DNA of 64,000 nt from Melittangium boletus DSM 14713 (GTDB taxonomy: Bacteria > Myxococcota > Myxococcia > Myxococcales > Myxococcaceae): the NCBI RefSeq assembly GCF_002305855.1, contig NZ_CP022163.1:8561765-8625764 (forward strand), given 5' to 3'. The notes beneath the pieces were generated by a model. The model saw nothing but the letters and a program-made list of their open reading frames with translations. It had not been told where the DNA came from and made no database searches. Numbering within the stretch: the stretch's first letter is position 1; each line of letters begins with the position of its first letter. A program made the position numbers and the translations under genes. Shown here one piece after another: positions 52,857-61,133 of this stretch.

Positions 52857-54531
52857 GCACCACTTTCAAGGTCATGTGGAGGGTGCTACCCTAGCGGTCA
52901 GGTGGGAGGGTGAAAGCCCACCTGGGCGGAAGTGGGTCCGGGGAGCCGGACGGTCGAGGCAAATTCCTCGCGCCCCATCGCGGAGGAACAAACGTGGCCT
53001 TGAAGGCAATCATGGAGCGTTTCACGCAGCGCAGTCCCGTCACGGTGATGGTGCGCCGCACGCTTGAGCATGCCCTGAGTTCGCAATGGATTGATGAGGT
53101 ATTCGAAGCGAACCGAGAGCAGCAGTACACGCGCGAGTTGCTCTTCTCCTCGGTAGTGGATTTGATGGGAGTGGTGGCGCTGGGACTGCGACCGTCGCTG
53201 CACGCCGCGGCGCAGTCCGACCCGGACTTGACCGTCTCGCTGGCGGCGCTCTACGACAAAGTCAATCACACCGAGCCCCAGGTGGTGCGAGCCCTGGTGC
53301 AAGGGAGCGCGGAGAGGTTGTTGCCCGTGGTGCGGCCCATGAAGAAGCAGGGGCCGTGGGCGGCGGGTTACCAGGTGCGAGTCTTGGATGGCAATCACCT
53401 CCCCGCCAGTGAGAAGCGGCTCAAACCGTTGAGAGAATTCCGAGGAGCTGCGCTGCCCGGACAGTCGTTGGTGGTGTATGCGCCGGAGTTGAGCCTGGTG
53501 GTGGATGTGCTGCCGGCTGAAGACGCGCATGCACAAGAGCGGGCGTTGATGGGGCCGGTGTTGGAGCGAGTGCGGGAGGGAGAATTGTGGCTGGCGGACA
53601 GGAACTTCTCCACGAGCCGGATTCTGCGCGCGGTGCATGAAAAGAGAGCGGCCTTCATCATCCGAGAGCACGGCGTGTCGCCCAATCCGACCGCGCTGGG
53701 GGAGCGGAGGGAAGTAGGCCGAGGGCCAGCGGGACGTGTGTACGAGCAGGCAGTGCGAGTGGAGGGGGAAGAGCCGTTGGAGTTGAGACGGATTGAAGTG
53801 GAGTTGGAGGAGCCAACAGAAGACGGGGAAACAGCCATTCGGCTGCTCACGAACGTGCCCGAGGAGAAACTGAGCGCCGTGGAGGTAGCGCAGCTGTACA
53901 GGAAGCGCTGGACGATTGAAGGGATGTTTGGAGAGTTGGAGGCCGTGCTCGAGAGCGAGGTGCGGAGTTTGGGGAGACCACGAGCGGCGCTGCTGGCCTT
54001 TGGGGTGGCGGTACTGGCCTACAATGTGTTATCGGTGGTGAAAACCGCGGTGGAAGCCAGCCATGACCTGGAGGCTGCCAATATGCAGGTGTCCACCTAT
54101 TACATTGCCGCCGAAGTGAAGTTCGCTTACGGAGGAATGATGATGGTGGTGGAGCCGGAGGACTGGAGCGGACAGGAGGTACGGAGCGCGGAGCAGTTGA
54201 GTGAGCTCCTGCTGGAGCTAGCGAAGAAGGTGAAGCCTTCCACATTGCGCAAACATCCCCGCGCCGCCAAGAAGAAGGTGAAGAAAGGCTATGTACCGGG
54301 AGAGGTGGCGCGCAAGCATGTGGCAACAGCACGTGTGCTCAAGGGCGAGAAAATCTCCTGAACAGCAGACGGAGGCCAACCAAGGCAGGCAAGAGACCAG
54401 TAGCACCGCAGCGCCGGGCGCTTCATGGCATGGCTATGTCTGATGGTCTGCCCAGCTTCACTGATGCGCCCTCATCCGCCCTGTCTAAACCATAAAGGTG
54501 GCGAGCCACTATTCGACCTTGAAAGGGGTGC
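52857..54531 (+). mobile_element. IS4-family insertion sequence (1675 bp)
   Basis: Terminal inverted repeats GCACC(A/C)CTTTCAAGGTC, 17 bp with one mismatch, and a 9-bp direct duplication CTCTTAAAC of the target. One transposase gene. Both ends and the transposase are intact, so the copy may be mobile. Confidence 0.92.
52994..54361 (+). CDS. IS4-family transposase
   Basis: 455 aa from GTG 52994 (GGAGG 8 nt upstream; the frame is open from 52910). DDE residues: Asp in VLDGNHLP, Asp in LWLADRNFSTSRIL, Glu in YRKRWTIEGMFGELE. The last is the Y-(2)-R-(3)-E signature of IS4. The C-terminus is very basic (KHPRAAKKKVKKGYVPGE). Full length for the family. Confidence 0.93.
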   Translation: MALKAIMERFTQRSPVTVMVRRTLEHALSSQWIDEVFEANREQQYTRELLFSSVVDLMGVVALGLRPSLHAAAQSDPDLTVSLAALYDKVNHTEPQVVRALVQGSAERLLPVVRPMKKQGPWAAGYQVRVLDGNHLPASEKRLKPLREFRGAALPGQSLVVYAPELSLVVDVLPAEDAHAQERALMGPVLERVREGELWLADRNFSTSRILRAVHEKRAAFIIREHGVSPNPTALGERREVGRGPAGRVYEQAVRVEGEEPLELRRIEVELEEPTEDGETAIRLLTNVPEEKLSAVEVAQLYRKRWTIEGMFGELEAVLESEVRSLGRPRAALLAFGVAVLAYNVLSVVKTAVEASHDLEAANMQVSTYYIAAEVKFAYGGMMMVVEPEDWSGQEVRSAEQLSELLLELAKKVKPSTLRKHPRAAKKKVKKGYVPGEVARKHVATARVLKGEKIS

Positions 54532-54540
54532 CTCTTAAAC
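54532..54540 (+). repeat. IS4-type target duplication, right copy
   Basis: CTCTTAAAC, identical to 52848-52856. Confidence 0.85.
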
Positions 54541-54959
54541 GCTGTCCTGCGGCGCTAGACCACTTCTCTGCTCCCCCGGTGCGGGCGGAGTAGAGCGCAA
54601 TGAAGGACTGACAGCGAGCCCGCAATAAAGATACAAGGGACCCACATCGTCGTCAACCTTGAGAGGATGTGGGCTGGCGCCGATGGGGTGGCTCAATCCG
54701 TAGCCCAACATTTTGAGCCTGTTCGGCTGCTGGGGGCCCAAATTCTTTGCTTGCTCGCCCCAGTTCAACAGCCTCTTAGCGGGACTGAGAACGGAACTGA
54801 CACGAGCTTCCCCGGCGCCACCGCCGGGGCCACCGCCGAGGCCACTCCGGCGCCACCGTCGGGGCCACTCCGGCGCCACTCCGGCGCCACCGGGCAAGCG
54901 GTCCGGCGCCAGAGCCAGGGCGGCGTTCAGCGTCGCGCGGCGCCCCGGCCCTTAGAGCA

Positions 54960-55230
54960 CGCGCGGTGACTCTCCCTGGCGCCGCGCGCGTCGGAGGCCC
55001 GGCCGCTCTGCTCGGGCTGCCCCGGCCCGTGGAGCGCGCCAGGGCCACAGTGCGGCTCACCGTGGGCCCGAGCGCGTCGGACGCTCGGCCGCTCTGCTTC
55101 GGGCAGTCCTTGCTCCTTTGCGCGCGCCAGGGCCACAGCAGCGCTCACCGTGGCGCACGGGCCAGGGCCGCAGCAAGGCTCACCGTGGCACGGGCGAGCG
55201 TCGGACACTCCGGGCGCTCTGCTCGGTAGC
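54960..55230 (+). repeat. Degenerate repeat array A
   Basis: About three imperfect units built from the same blocks in order: GCGTCGGACGCTCGGCCGCT, CTGCTCGGGCAG(T/C)CC, GGCCCGTGGAGC, GCGCCAGGGCC(A/G)CAG and CGCTCACCGTGG. The unit length is near 90 bp but varies because blocks are lost. Array B at 56080-56570 uses the same blocks. No known element recognised. Confidence 0.65.
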
Positions 55231-55262
55231 TGATCGCCGTGCCCCGTCTGAGAAGGAGGAGG

Positions 55263-55410
55263 GTGAGTGGCCTGCCGAGCCAGTCGAGGAAGCAAGGCGG
55301 CCCGCTGCGTCAGAGCCCTCCGCGCCCTGTTCCCACTCCGAGTGGAGCAGGTATGCTCGCCTGGGGCTCATGAGCGGTGGACACCCCATCACCATGGGGC
55401 AGGGCACGCA
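55263..55410 (+). repeat. Duplicated block, left copy
   Basis: About 150 bp similar to 55820-55975. Shared runs include GGCCTGCCGAGC, GCTGCGTCAG, GCGCCCTGT and GAGCGGTGGACACCCCATC. The two copies flank the small HTH-like gene. Confidence 0.65.
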
Positions 55411-55509
55411 TTTACCGACATTCACGGGGACATGCTCCGGCTACTGGACCCAGCCTGATCCGGTGCATATCACCATGCGTAGTTACCGAACACCCACTGG
55501 AGCACAGTA

Positions 55510-55779
55510 ATGCACTCCTGGATCAAGACTGATGACCTCGCCGCTTTTTACCTGTCCAGATTCGGTACGGAGCGGCTCCCGTTTGACATGCCCACCATCG
55601 CGAAGCGGCGGGGAATCACGCCGGGGAGCATGGATATGCGGATCAGAAATTTCGAGGCGTACGTGGGAAAAGGCGGACTGGTAAACATTGCAAAGAAATC
55701 CGTGGAGGTCTTCGAGCAGTACAAGGACACTCCCGAGCCCGAGCTTCGGAACCTCGCATTCCCTGAACTGGCCCGATAA
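55510..55779 (+). CDS. Small HTH-like protein
   Basis: 89 aa, starting ATGCACTCC at 55510. The segment LPFDMPTIAKRRGITPGSMD followed by MRIRNFEAYVGKGGLVNIA resembles a HTH of the kind found at the N-terminus of some HNH nucleases and as small stand-alone proteins (serine/threonine after RIxNF, then GGL-NxxK). Less G+C-rich than surroundings and flanked by duplicated blocks. No strong RBS. Likely a real but poorly known cargo gene; function unknown. Confidence 0.55.
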   Translation: MHSWIKTDDLAAFYLSRFGTERLPFDMPTIAKRRGITPGSMDMRIRNFEAYVGKGGLVNIAKKSVEVFEQYKDTPEPELRNLAFPELAR

Positions 55780-55819
55780 AGCGTAACTGTTCGCCGTACC
55801 CGCCTGAAATTGAGGAGAG

Positions 55820-55975
55820 GGAGCGGCCTGCCGAGCTGGAGGAGGGCGCGAGGCGGATGCTGCGTCAGCGTCCTGCGCGCCCTGTGCCCACTCCCAGTGG
55901 AAGCGGGCTGTCCGTCTGGCGGCTCAGGAGCGGTGGACACCCCATCGCCACGGGGTTAGGCAAGCAGCTACCCTT
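55820..55975 (+). repeat. Duplicated block, right copy
   Basis: Counterpart of 55263-55410, diverged but collinear, ending GAGCGGTGGACACCCCATC then a GGG(G/C)..GCA tail. It lies 40 bp after the HTH-like gene. Confidence 0.65.
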
Positions 55976-56079
55976 TTCGCGCGCGGCAGCCCGGACCCGT
56001 GGGAGCAGGCGCGGCGCCCTTCGTCGTGCGGCCCTCCCGCTCCCCGGCGTGGAACAGGTGCGGTGCCCTTTCGCGCTCC

Positions 56080-56570
56080 CCTAGCGGATGGCAGCGGCGC
56101 CTTTCTCCGGCGCGTGCCAGGGGCCGCAGCAACGCTCACGGTGGCACGTGCCAGGGGCCGCAGCGGTATCAGCCAGGAGCACGCGCGCGTCGGACGCTCG
56201 GCCGCTCTGCTCGGGCAACTCTTCCCCGTGGAGGACACGCCAGGGCCGCAGCAGCGCTCACCGTGGATCACCGCGCGCGTCAGACACGCCCGGCGCCCTG
56301 CTCGGGCTGCCCGGTCCGTGGATCACCCGCTAAGGGCCGCAACAGCGCTCACCGTAGCGCTCGCGCACATCGGACATTCCCGGCGCCCTGCGCGGGCTGC
56401 CCGGGGCCAGGGGAGCACGCGCCAGAGCCGCAGCAACGCTAACCGTGGCGCACGCGCGCGTCGGACGCTCGGCCGCTCTGCTCGGACAGCCCCGGCCCGT
56501 GGAGCACGCGCGCGTCGGACACTCTGGGTGCCCGCTCGGGCAGCCTTGCCTCGTGGAGCACGCACCCCAG
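56080..56570 (+). repeat. Degenerate repeat array B
   Basis: Four to five imperfect units of about 90-120 bp with the same blocks as array A. The block GCAGCA(A/G)CGCTCACCGTGG recurs near 56117, 56237, 56337 and 56430. Array and unit boundaries are approximate. Confidence 0.65.
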
Positions 56571-56722
56571 CCCGGCAGGGAGGCCGTACGAAACGCGCCA
56601 ACACGCGACGCCCCGACCCGTCGAGCGCGCCAGGGCATCCCATCCGACAGCGGCAGGCCCAGCCCTTCAAGAGCGCCAGCACGCATCAACAGCCGGGTGC
56701 CTTCCGTGAGAGCGCTATCGCC

Positions 56723-56903
56723 TTACTCCTTATCCCACTTCTCGTGCAGTTTCAGTGTGGCTGAAAAGTCCGTGCCGGGGCCATAAGCGGCGGGATACTG
56801 CTTGATCGTCTCACGGAGAACATGCCGGTATTGTTGACGCATCTCCTTGTTATCGAGCCGACCTTGAAGGGTTTCCCAAGCCAATCGTTCAAGCCGGTTG
56901 AAG
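56723..56903 (-). pseudogene. 3' fragment of an unknown gene cut by the IS66-family element
   Basis: About 60 codons remain, reading VTFNRLERLAWETLQGRL ... LHEKWDKE and a stop at 56723. The 5' part is missing: at 56904 the frame runs into the IS end. The piece is helical and less G+C-rich than its surroundings. The helical ERLAWETLQGRLD-type segment vaguely recalls DUF4760 proteins, but this is a guess. No remainder of the gene is visible on the other side of the IS. Confidence 0.6.
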
Positions 56904-56974
56904 GTAACAGCTCGCCGGAGCCCGTCGTGACGAGAGAGGCGGGAGCGTGAGACGTCCAGGGAAGAAACCTGGAG

Positions 56975-57379
56975 GTGCACGTGGAGAAGGAGTTGGAGCA
57001 GTTCCGGCAAGAGGTGCAGAGACTGAGAGCGGGACGAGCCAAGGGCTCGGGCCCCTTCCCCGAGCCGATGAGAGCGTTCGCGGTGCGCTACCTGGCGCAG
57101 GCGTTGGAGAAGGGAGAGACGCTCAAGTCGGTGGTGGAGAGGCTGGGGGTGTCGGAGCCGACGCTGCAGGCGTGGAGGCGGGGGCAGACGCCTGGGAGCA
57201 AGGCGAGAGGGAGTGAGCCGAGGCGCGCGGGGCTGGTGCCAGTGGTGGTGCACGAGGAGAAGGTGCCCGCGAGGCCGCGAGAGGGCACGACCTTGGCGGT
57301 GGTGTCGCCCCAAGGCTGGAGGGTGGAAGGGCTGGGGGTGGAGGAGGCGGTGGAGGTGCTGCGGAGGGTGGCGTGCTGA
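56975..57379 (+). CDS. tnpA: IS66 accessory protein TnpA
   Basis: 134 aa from GTG 56975. The HTH segment is LKSVVERLGVSEPTLQAWRRG in the middle, then a beta-rich tail (LVPVVVHEEK, TTLAVVSPQGWRVEGL). This is the usual order in TnpA of IS66. Required with TnpB and TnpC for full transposition. Overlaps tnpB by 7 nt. Confidence 0.85.
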   Translation: MHVEKELEQFRQEVQRLRAGRAKGSGPFPEPMRAFAVRYLAQALEKGETLKSVVERLGVSEPTLQAWRRGQTPGSKARGSEPRRAGLVPVVVHEEKVPARPREGTTLAVVSPQGWRVEGLGVEEAVEVLRRVAC

Positions 57380-57753
57380 CACTCACGCGGGCGGTGCGGG
57401 TGTACGCCAGTGCGGTGCCGGTGGACATGCGCAAGGGGTTTGATGGATTGAGCGCGCTGGTGGAGCAGCAGCTGGGAGGACAGCTGCTCAAGGGCGACGT
57501 CTTCCTCTTCGTGGGGCGGTGTCGCCAGCGGGCCAAGGTGCTCTACTTCGACGGCACGGGGCTGGTGCTGCTCACCAAGCGTCTCTTCAAGGGACGCTTC
57601 GCGCGGCCGTGGGCCCAGGCCGGAGCGGTGAGCGTGGAGCTGACGGTGGCCGAGCTGTCCTTGTTTCTGGAGGGGTGCGAGCTGGCGGGGAGGTGGAAGC
57701 TGTCGCCGCCAGCCTTCGAGGAGAAAGAACTTGCGGTGGAGGCGGCCGTGTAG
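57373..57753 (+). CDS. tnpB: IS66 accessory protein TnpB
   Basis: 126 aa from GTG 57373. It contains the TnpB signature VPVDMRKGFDGLSALVE, GDVFLFVGR and KVLYFDGTGLVLLTKRL. Complete. Starts inside the end of tnpA and ends 15 nt before tnpC. Confidence 0.95.
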   Translation: MLTLTRAVRVYASAVPVDMRKGFDGLSALVEQQLGGQLLKGDVFLFVGRCRQRAKVLYFDGTGLVLLTKRLFKGRFARPWAQAGAVSVELTVAELSLFLEGCELAGRWKLSPPAFEEKELAVEAAV

Positions 57754-57768
57754 CACTACCGCGAAGGT

Positions 57769-59286
57769 ATGGTTCCCCTCGGGCAGGTGAAGGACCTGGA
57801 GACGGCGAAGCAGATGGCGGCGCTGCTCGAGGCGGAGAACGCGCGGCTGCACCAGCGGCTGGAGGCGCTGGTGCAAGAGAATGCGCGGCTCAAGGGGGAG
57901 GACGCCCAGGCGCGGCTGCAACTGGAGCTCACCCAGCTCCAGGAGCAGTTGGCGCGCATGCAGCAGCGCCTCTTCGGAGCCTCCAGCGAGAAGCGCCCGA
58001 GCGCGCAGCAGGAGGAGCCCGCCGCGCACGAGTGCCAGCAGCGGGGACATGGGCCGCGAGCCCAGCCGGAGCTGCCCGTGCAAGAGGTGCTGCTGCCGTT
58101 GGACGAGGCGGACAAGGTATGCGGCCTGTGCGGCGGCGCCCTCGCGGAGTGGCGGGGGCAGACGGAGGACAGCGAGGAGGTGAGCGTGGTGGAGCGCCAC
58201 TTCGTCCTCAAGCGCTACCGCCGACAGAAGTACCGCTGCCCGGAGGGGTGCGCACCCGTCACCGCACCCACCGCGCCGCGCCTCATTCCGGGCGGCCGCT
58301 ACGCGGTGGATTTCGCCGTGCACGTGGCGCTGCAGAAGTATGCCTTCCACCTGCCGCTGGCGCGCCAGGAGCGCATGTACCGGCGCGAGGGCCTGGTAGT
58401 GGATACCCAGACACTCTGGGACCAGTTGTCCGCCCTGGCCCGCCACCTCCAGCCCAGCTACGAGGCACTGCTCACCGTCGTCTTCGCTTCCCCCCTCATC
58501 CACGCGGATGAGACGCACTGGCACCTGCTGGACAAGGGCCCGGGGAAGAAATGGTACGCATGGACGGTGGCCAGTCCCCGCGCGGTGCACCACCGCATTC
58601 TCCCCAGCCGTTCCGGGGCCACGGCTCGGCAGGTACTGGGCAACTACCAGGGCGTCGCCATGGTGGATGGCTACGCGGCCTACCAGACGGCGACGAAACC
58701 GGGGGCCGATGGGCCGGCCTCCTGTAGCCTGGTGTTTTGTTGGGCCCACGTGCGGCGCAAATTCGTGGAGGCCGAGCAGGTGGCCCCCGCGTGCGCCCAG
58801 GTGCTGAGCCTCATTGGCCAGTTGTATGCCATTGAGGCGGGCCTGCCCGACCCGCATGCGCTGGAGGGAGCACAACAGACCGCGGCGCTCGCGCTCCGTC
58901 TGCTGGTGCGGCGGGAGCAGTCCGTCCCGCTGGTGGCGGCCATCCGTGAGTGGGCACTGGCTCAGCGCGCGCTGCCGGGCAGCGGCCTGCGCAAGGCCCT
59001 CGAGTACATGCTGGCGCTGTGGAGCGGGCTCACCGTCTTCCTCTCCAACCCCTGGGTGCCCTTGGACAACAACCTGGTGGAGCGCCAGCTGCGCGACCTG
59101 GTGCTGGGCCGCAAGAATCACTACGGCTCCAAGTCGCTGCGCGGCACCGAGGTGGCGGCCCTCTTCTACTCGCTGATTGAGACGGCCCGCCTGGGCGGTG
59201 AGGACCCGGGGCGCTACCTGCTGCGCGCCGCGCTCGCCGCCATCGACAACCCCGGCACCTTCACGCTCCCCTCCAGCCTCGACTGA
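57769..59286 (+). CDS. tnpC: IS66 transposase TnpC
   Basis: 505 aa. Coiled-coil leader (ALLEAENARLHQRLEALVQE), RLFGASSEKR, zinc-binding CGLCGGAL and the DDE core: IHADETHWHLL, AMVDGYAAYQ and LDNNLVERQLRDLVLGRKN. Ends with a normal C-terminal helix region. No lesion, so this copy could mobilise related elements, but its tips differ from those of the short IS66 at 8032-9602. Confidence 0.95.
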   Translation: MVPLGQVKDLETAKQMAALLEAENARLHQRLEALVQENARLKGEDAQARLQLELTQLQEQLARMQQRLFGASSEKRPSAQQEEPAAHECQQRGHGPRAQPELPVQEVLLPLDEADKVCGLCGGALAEWRGQTEDSEEVSVVERHFVLKRYRRQKYRCPEGCAPVTAPTAPRLIPGGRYAVDFAVHVALQKYAFHLPLARQERMYRREGLVVDTQTLWDQLSALARHLQPSYEALLTVVFASPLIHADETHWHLLDKGPGKKWYAWTVASPRAVHHRILPSRSGATARQVLGNYQGVAMVDGYAAYQTATKPGADGPASCSLVFCWAHVRRKFVEAEQVAPACAQVLSLIGQLYAIEAGLPDPHALEGAQQTAALALRLLVRREQSVPLVAAIREWALAQRALPGSGLRKALEYMLALWSGLTVFLSNPWVPLDNNLVERQLRDLVLGRKNHYGSKSLRGTEVAALFYSLIETARLGGEDPGRYLLRAALAAIDNPGTFTLPSSLD

Positions 59287-59434
59287 CGCCGCCGCGCTTT
59301 GTTTCGTGGCCCGGCTGGCTCTCCTCGCCTCGTCCAGACGGGGCTCGGCGAGCTATTACGAACGATCCGAAGTGAGATCAAGGCGTTAGCCGGTAACAGC
59401 GCGACCTGCTTAGGGTTTTGCTTCCGCCTTGATG

Positions 59435-59458
59435 CGGGTTCGATTCCCGCCGCCTCCA
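59435..59458 (+). other. att-like site 2: tmRNA/tRNA 3'-end sequence
   Basis: Identical over 24 nt to site 1. The 60 nt upstream, from about 59398, resemble those before site 3, so more of the parent RNA gene may be carried along. Lies 4 nt before the ankyrin gene's stop. Confidence 0.75.
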
Positions 59459-59462
59459 CTTT

Positions 59463-60095
59463 TTACAACGGCATGCGGTCCTTCGCTCCTCCGAGCAGCT
59501 CGAACACTTCGTCCCACGTCTGGGAATCGGATTCAGCGCGCGGTGGCATGCAGTAATGAGCGGGCCGCTTGTCTTCGTCTGGGGCCCTCGGGTCGGCGCC
59601 TGCGGCGAGCAGCAGCTTGATCATGGGGAGGTCCAATCGAAGTGCCGCAAGCCCGAGAGCCGTGTATCCGGAAATCCCGCCCCAGTCGTTGATGGTCCGG
59701 ACGGCCCCTGCGAACAGCAGCAGAGCCGCCATAGCCAAGTAGCCCGACTCCGCGCATATCCGCAGCGGCGTGTCGCCTCCGCCGCTGCGCACATTGGGGT
59801 CGGCCCCCGCCCTCACGAGCACCTCAAGGGCCGCTACCTCTTGCTCGCAGACGGCCGTCAACAGGGGAGTTTGGTCCCGCTCGACATCCCAGGCATTGAC
59901 GTCCGCGCCGTGCTCGATGAGCACCTTGAGCATGTCGACCTCGCCTCCATCGCAGAGTGCGAAGATGGCCTCTTGCAGTGGACGCAGCCCCCGCCCCTCT
60001 GACTGTGGCTCGTTCGGATTGGCTCCCCCTTCTAGCAGTGCCTTGACCCGTGCTGTATCGTGCTGCTTGATCGCAGCGAAGAGATCCTTCGACAT
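59463..60095 (-). CDS. Ankyrin-repeat protein, candidate immunity protein
   Basis: 210 aa with about five ankyrin repeats (HDTARVKALLEGGANPNEPQ, VDMLKVLIEHGADVNAWD, ALEVLVRAGADPNVRSGG, LPMIKLLLAAGADPRAPD). Soluble, no signal. Its ATG is 3 nt after the stop of the upstream SitA-like toxin gene. Ankyrin proteins behind polymorphic toxins are often cognate immunity proteins that bind the toxin domain. Role is from context. The 3' end abuts att-like site 2. Confidence 0.8.
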   Translation of the reverse strand: MSKDLFAAIKQHDTARVKALLEGGANPNEPQSEGRGLRPLQEAIFALCDGGEVDMLKVLIEHGADVNAWDVERDQTPLLTAVCEQEVAALEVLVRAGADPNVRSGGGDTPLRICAESGYLAMAALLLFAGAVRTINDWGGISGYTALGLAALRLDLPMIKLLLAAGADPRAPDEDKRPAHYCMPPRAESDSQTWDEVFELLGGAKDRMPL

Positions 60096-60098
60096 GAT

Positions 60099-61133
60099 TT
60101 ACCTATCCGCCATCGGATGACCTGAGACGCAATTCGTCCCTTCGAGTCGCTTCAGGTACGCGATGCCTTTTTGGAGGTCACCGATTGCTTTATCATGGCC
60201 AGCATCGGATTTTCCTCCGAAGCATTTTTTCTTGATCTCCTCACGTTTATCAAGGACTTTCTGCATGGCTTTGAGACGATTCCGGATGTTGGAGCACGGG
60301 ATCTCCGGCTCCCATCTCTCGTTCGACGAATTAGGATGCCTCGGATCGAGGATAGGGATTTTCGTATAGAGTACGCGCTTTTCCTCTTCGAGTTCATCGA
60401 GCTTACTGTTCTTACAGATTTGACCCTCGTGACGAGGAACACGGTCATACTCCTCGACGGTGGTGTAGAACTTACCTGTCGCTGGATTTACCGTGGTCCG
60501 CCAAGTCTTGGGTTCCCTGACGGCCATAAGCGGGGCCGAATCAAAGTCAGGCACGACCTCCTCTGCTTCCTGACGCTCAAATTCCTCCATGAGCCGCCGT
60601 GACTCCTCCGCTACGTCCAGCAGTCGCGCCTCGTACTCCCGCTGAGCGTCGACCCACTCCGGGCGACGGTCGATCTCCGGCCCGGCGGTGCTGAAGGGGT
60701 AGAGCAGGACGAGGCCCACGAGCAACGGGCCCACCCGGGGGAGGAATTCAGCCAACGTCCTGGCGCGTCCCGCCTGCGCGACGCCCTCCGCCCCCCTCAC
60801 CACCTTGGCGGCCTGCCCGCTCGCTTTCGCGGCGCGCGAGAAGCGCTCGAAGGCCCGTTCCGCTGCGGTGAGCTTGCGGTCCAACTGTTCCCACTGACGC
60901 GGCTCGATGTCTTGGCGTGCCCGAGACAGCAGTGCCCTGGCCTTGTCCAGGTCCGCCTTTCCAATCCACGACCGTTCCGGTGTCGGCTCCATCGGCGAGG
61001 AAACGAGCCGGATGCGCGGGCCCGAGGTGGGAGTCGACGCGAAGGCATGGGGCCGTGGCATCGACCGCAGGGCGGGCGCGCTAGCGCAGGCTGAGGCCAA
61101 GAGCAGAAGTACAAGGCAGGCTCGGAAACGCAT
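60099..61133 (-). CDS. SitA-like lipoprotein, candidate polymorphic toxin
   Basis: 344 aa from ATG 61133 (GGAGGA upstream). Lipobox LASAC gives Cys16. The N-terminal half (ADLDKARALLSRARQDIEPR ... RTLAEFLPRVGPLLVGLVLL) is helical with one hydrophobic stretch. A charged link (REYEARLLDVAEESRRLME) leads to a distinct C-terminal domain from about residue 225: TVNPATGKFYTTVEEYDRVP, EGQICKNSK, PCSNIRNRLK, KKKCFGGKSDAGHDKA and GTNC. This domain is Lys-rich with four or five cysteines. The architecture and the ankyrin partner match toxins transferred between myxobacterial cells by outer-membrane exchange. No known catalytic motif; activity unproven. Confidence 0.7.
   Translation of the reverse strand: MRFRACLVLLLLASACASAPALRSMPRPHAFASTPTSGPRIRLVSSPMEPTPERSWIGKADLDKARALLSRARQDIEPRQWEQLDRKLTAAERAFERFSRAAKASGQAAKVVRGAEGVAQAGRARTLAEFLPRVGPLLVGLVLLYPFSTAGPEIDRRPEWVDAQREYEARLLDVAEESRRLMEEFERQEAEEVVPDFDSAPLMAVREPKTWRTTVNPATGKFYTTVEEYDRVPRHEGQICKNSKLDELEEEKRVLYTKIPILDPRHPNSSNERWEPEIPCSNIRNRLKAMQKVLDKREEIKKKCFGGKSDAGHDKAIGDLQKGIAYLKRLEGTNCVSGHPMADR

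Larger units (their letters stand above)
54541..55509. other. Gene-free, repeat-rich stretch of island 1
   Basis: 969 bp. Holds the solo MITE end (54764-54776) and a CCACTCCGG/CACCGCCGG microrepeat tract (about 54817-54900). It also holds the first degenerate repeat array and the left copy of a duplicated block. No coding region stands out. Confidence 0.5.
55780..56722. other. Gene-free, repeat-rich stretch of island 1
   Basis: 943 bp. Contains the right copy of the duplicated block and repeat array B. Long open frames on both strands follow from high G+C and show no start signals or domains. Confidence 0.5.
56904..59359 (+). mobile_element. IS66-family insertion sequence with tnpA-tnpB-tnpC (2456 bp)
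   Basis: Ends GTAACAGCTCGCCGGAGCC and, inverted, GTAATAGCTCGCCGAGCC, about 23 bp with few mismatches and the GTAA start of IS66. All three genes are intact and overlapping or closely spaced. The 8 bp outside each end differ (GGTTGAAG versus GAACGATC), so the target duplication is missing. Confidence 0.92.
49682..59458. mobile_element. Putative integrative island 1 (about 9.8 kb)
   Basis: Bounded by identical 24-nt tmRNA-like direct repeats, with an excisionase-integrase pair just inside the left repeat and reading towards it. The contents are typical of islands: an orphan gene of lower G+C, IS4- and IS66-family elements, repeat arrays and a gene fragment. No conjugation or phage structural genes, so it would depend on other elements for transfer. 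Confidence 0.65.

Noticed and set aside
54960..56570. Repeat arrays considered as CRISPR
   Set aside because: Units are long, imperfect and of uneven length. There are no constant short repeats separated by unique spacers, and no cas genes.
59380..59458. Complete tRNA ending at att-like site 2
   Set aside because: A T-arm and 3' acceptor strand exist, but no matching 5' acceptor strand or cloverleaf can be drawn in the preceding 90 nt.
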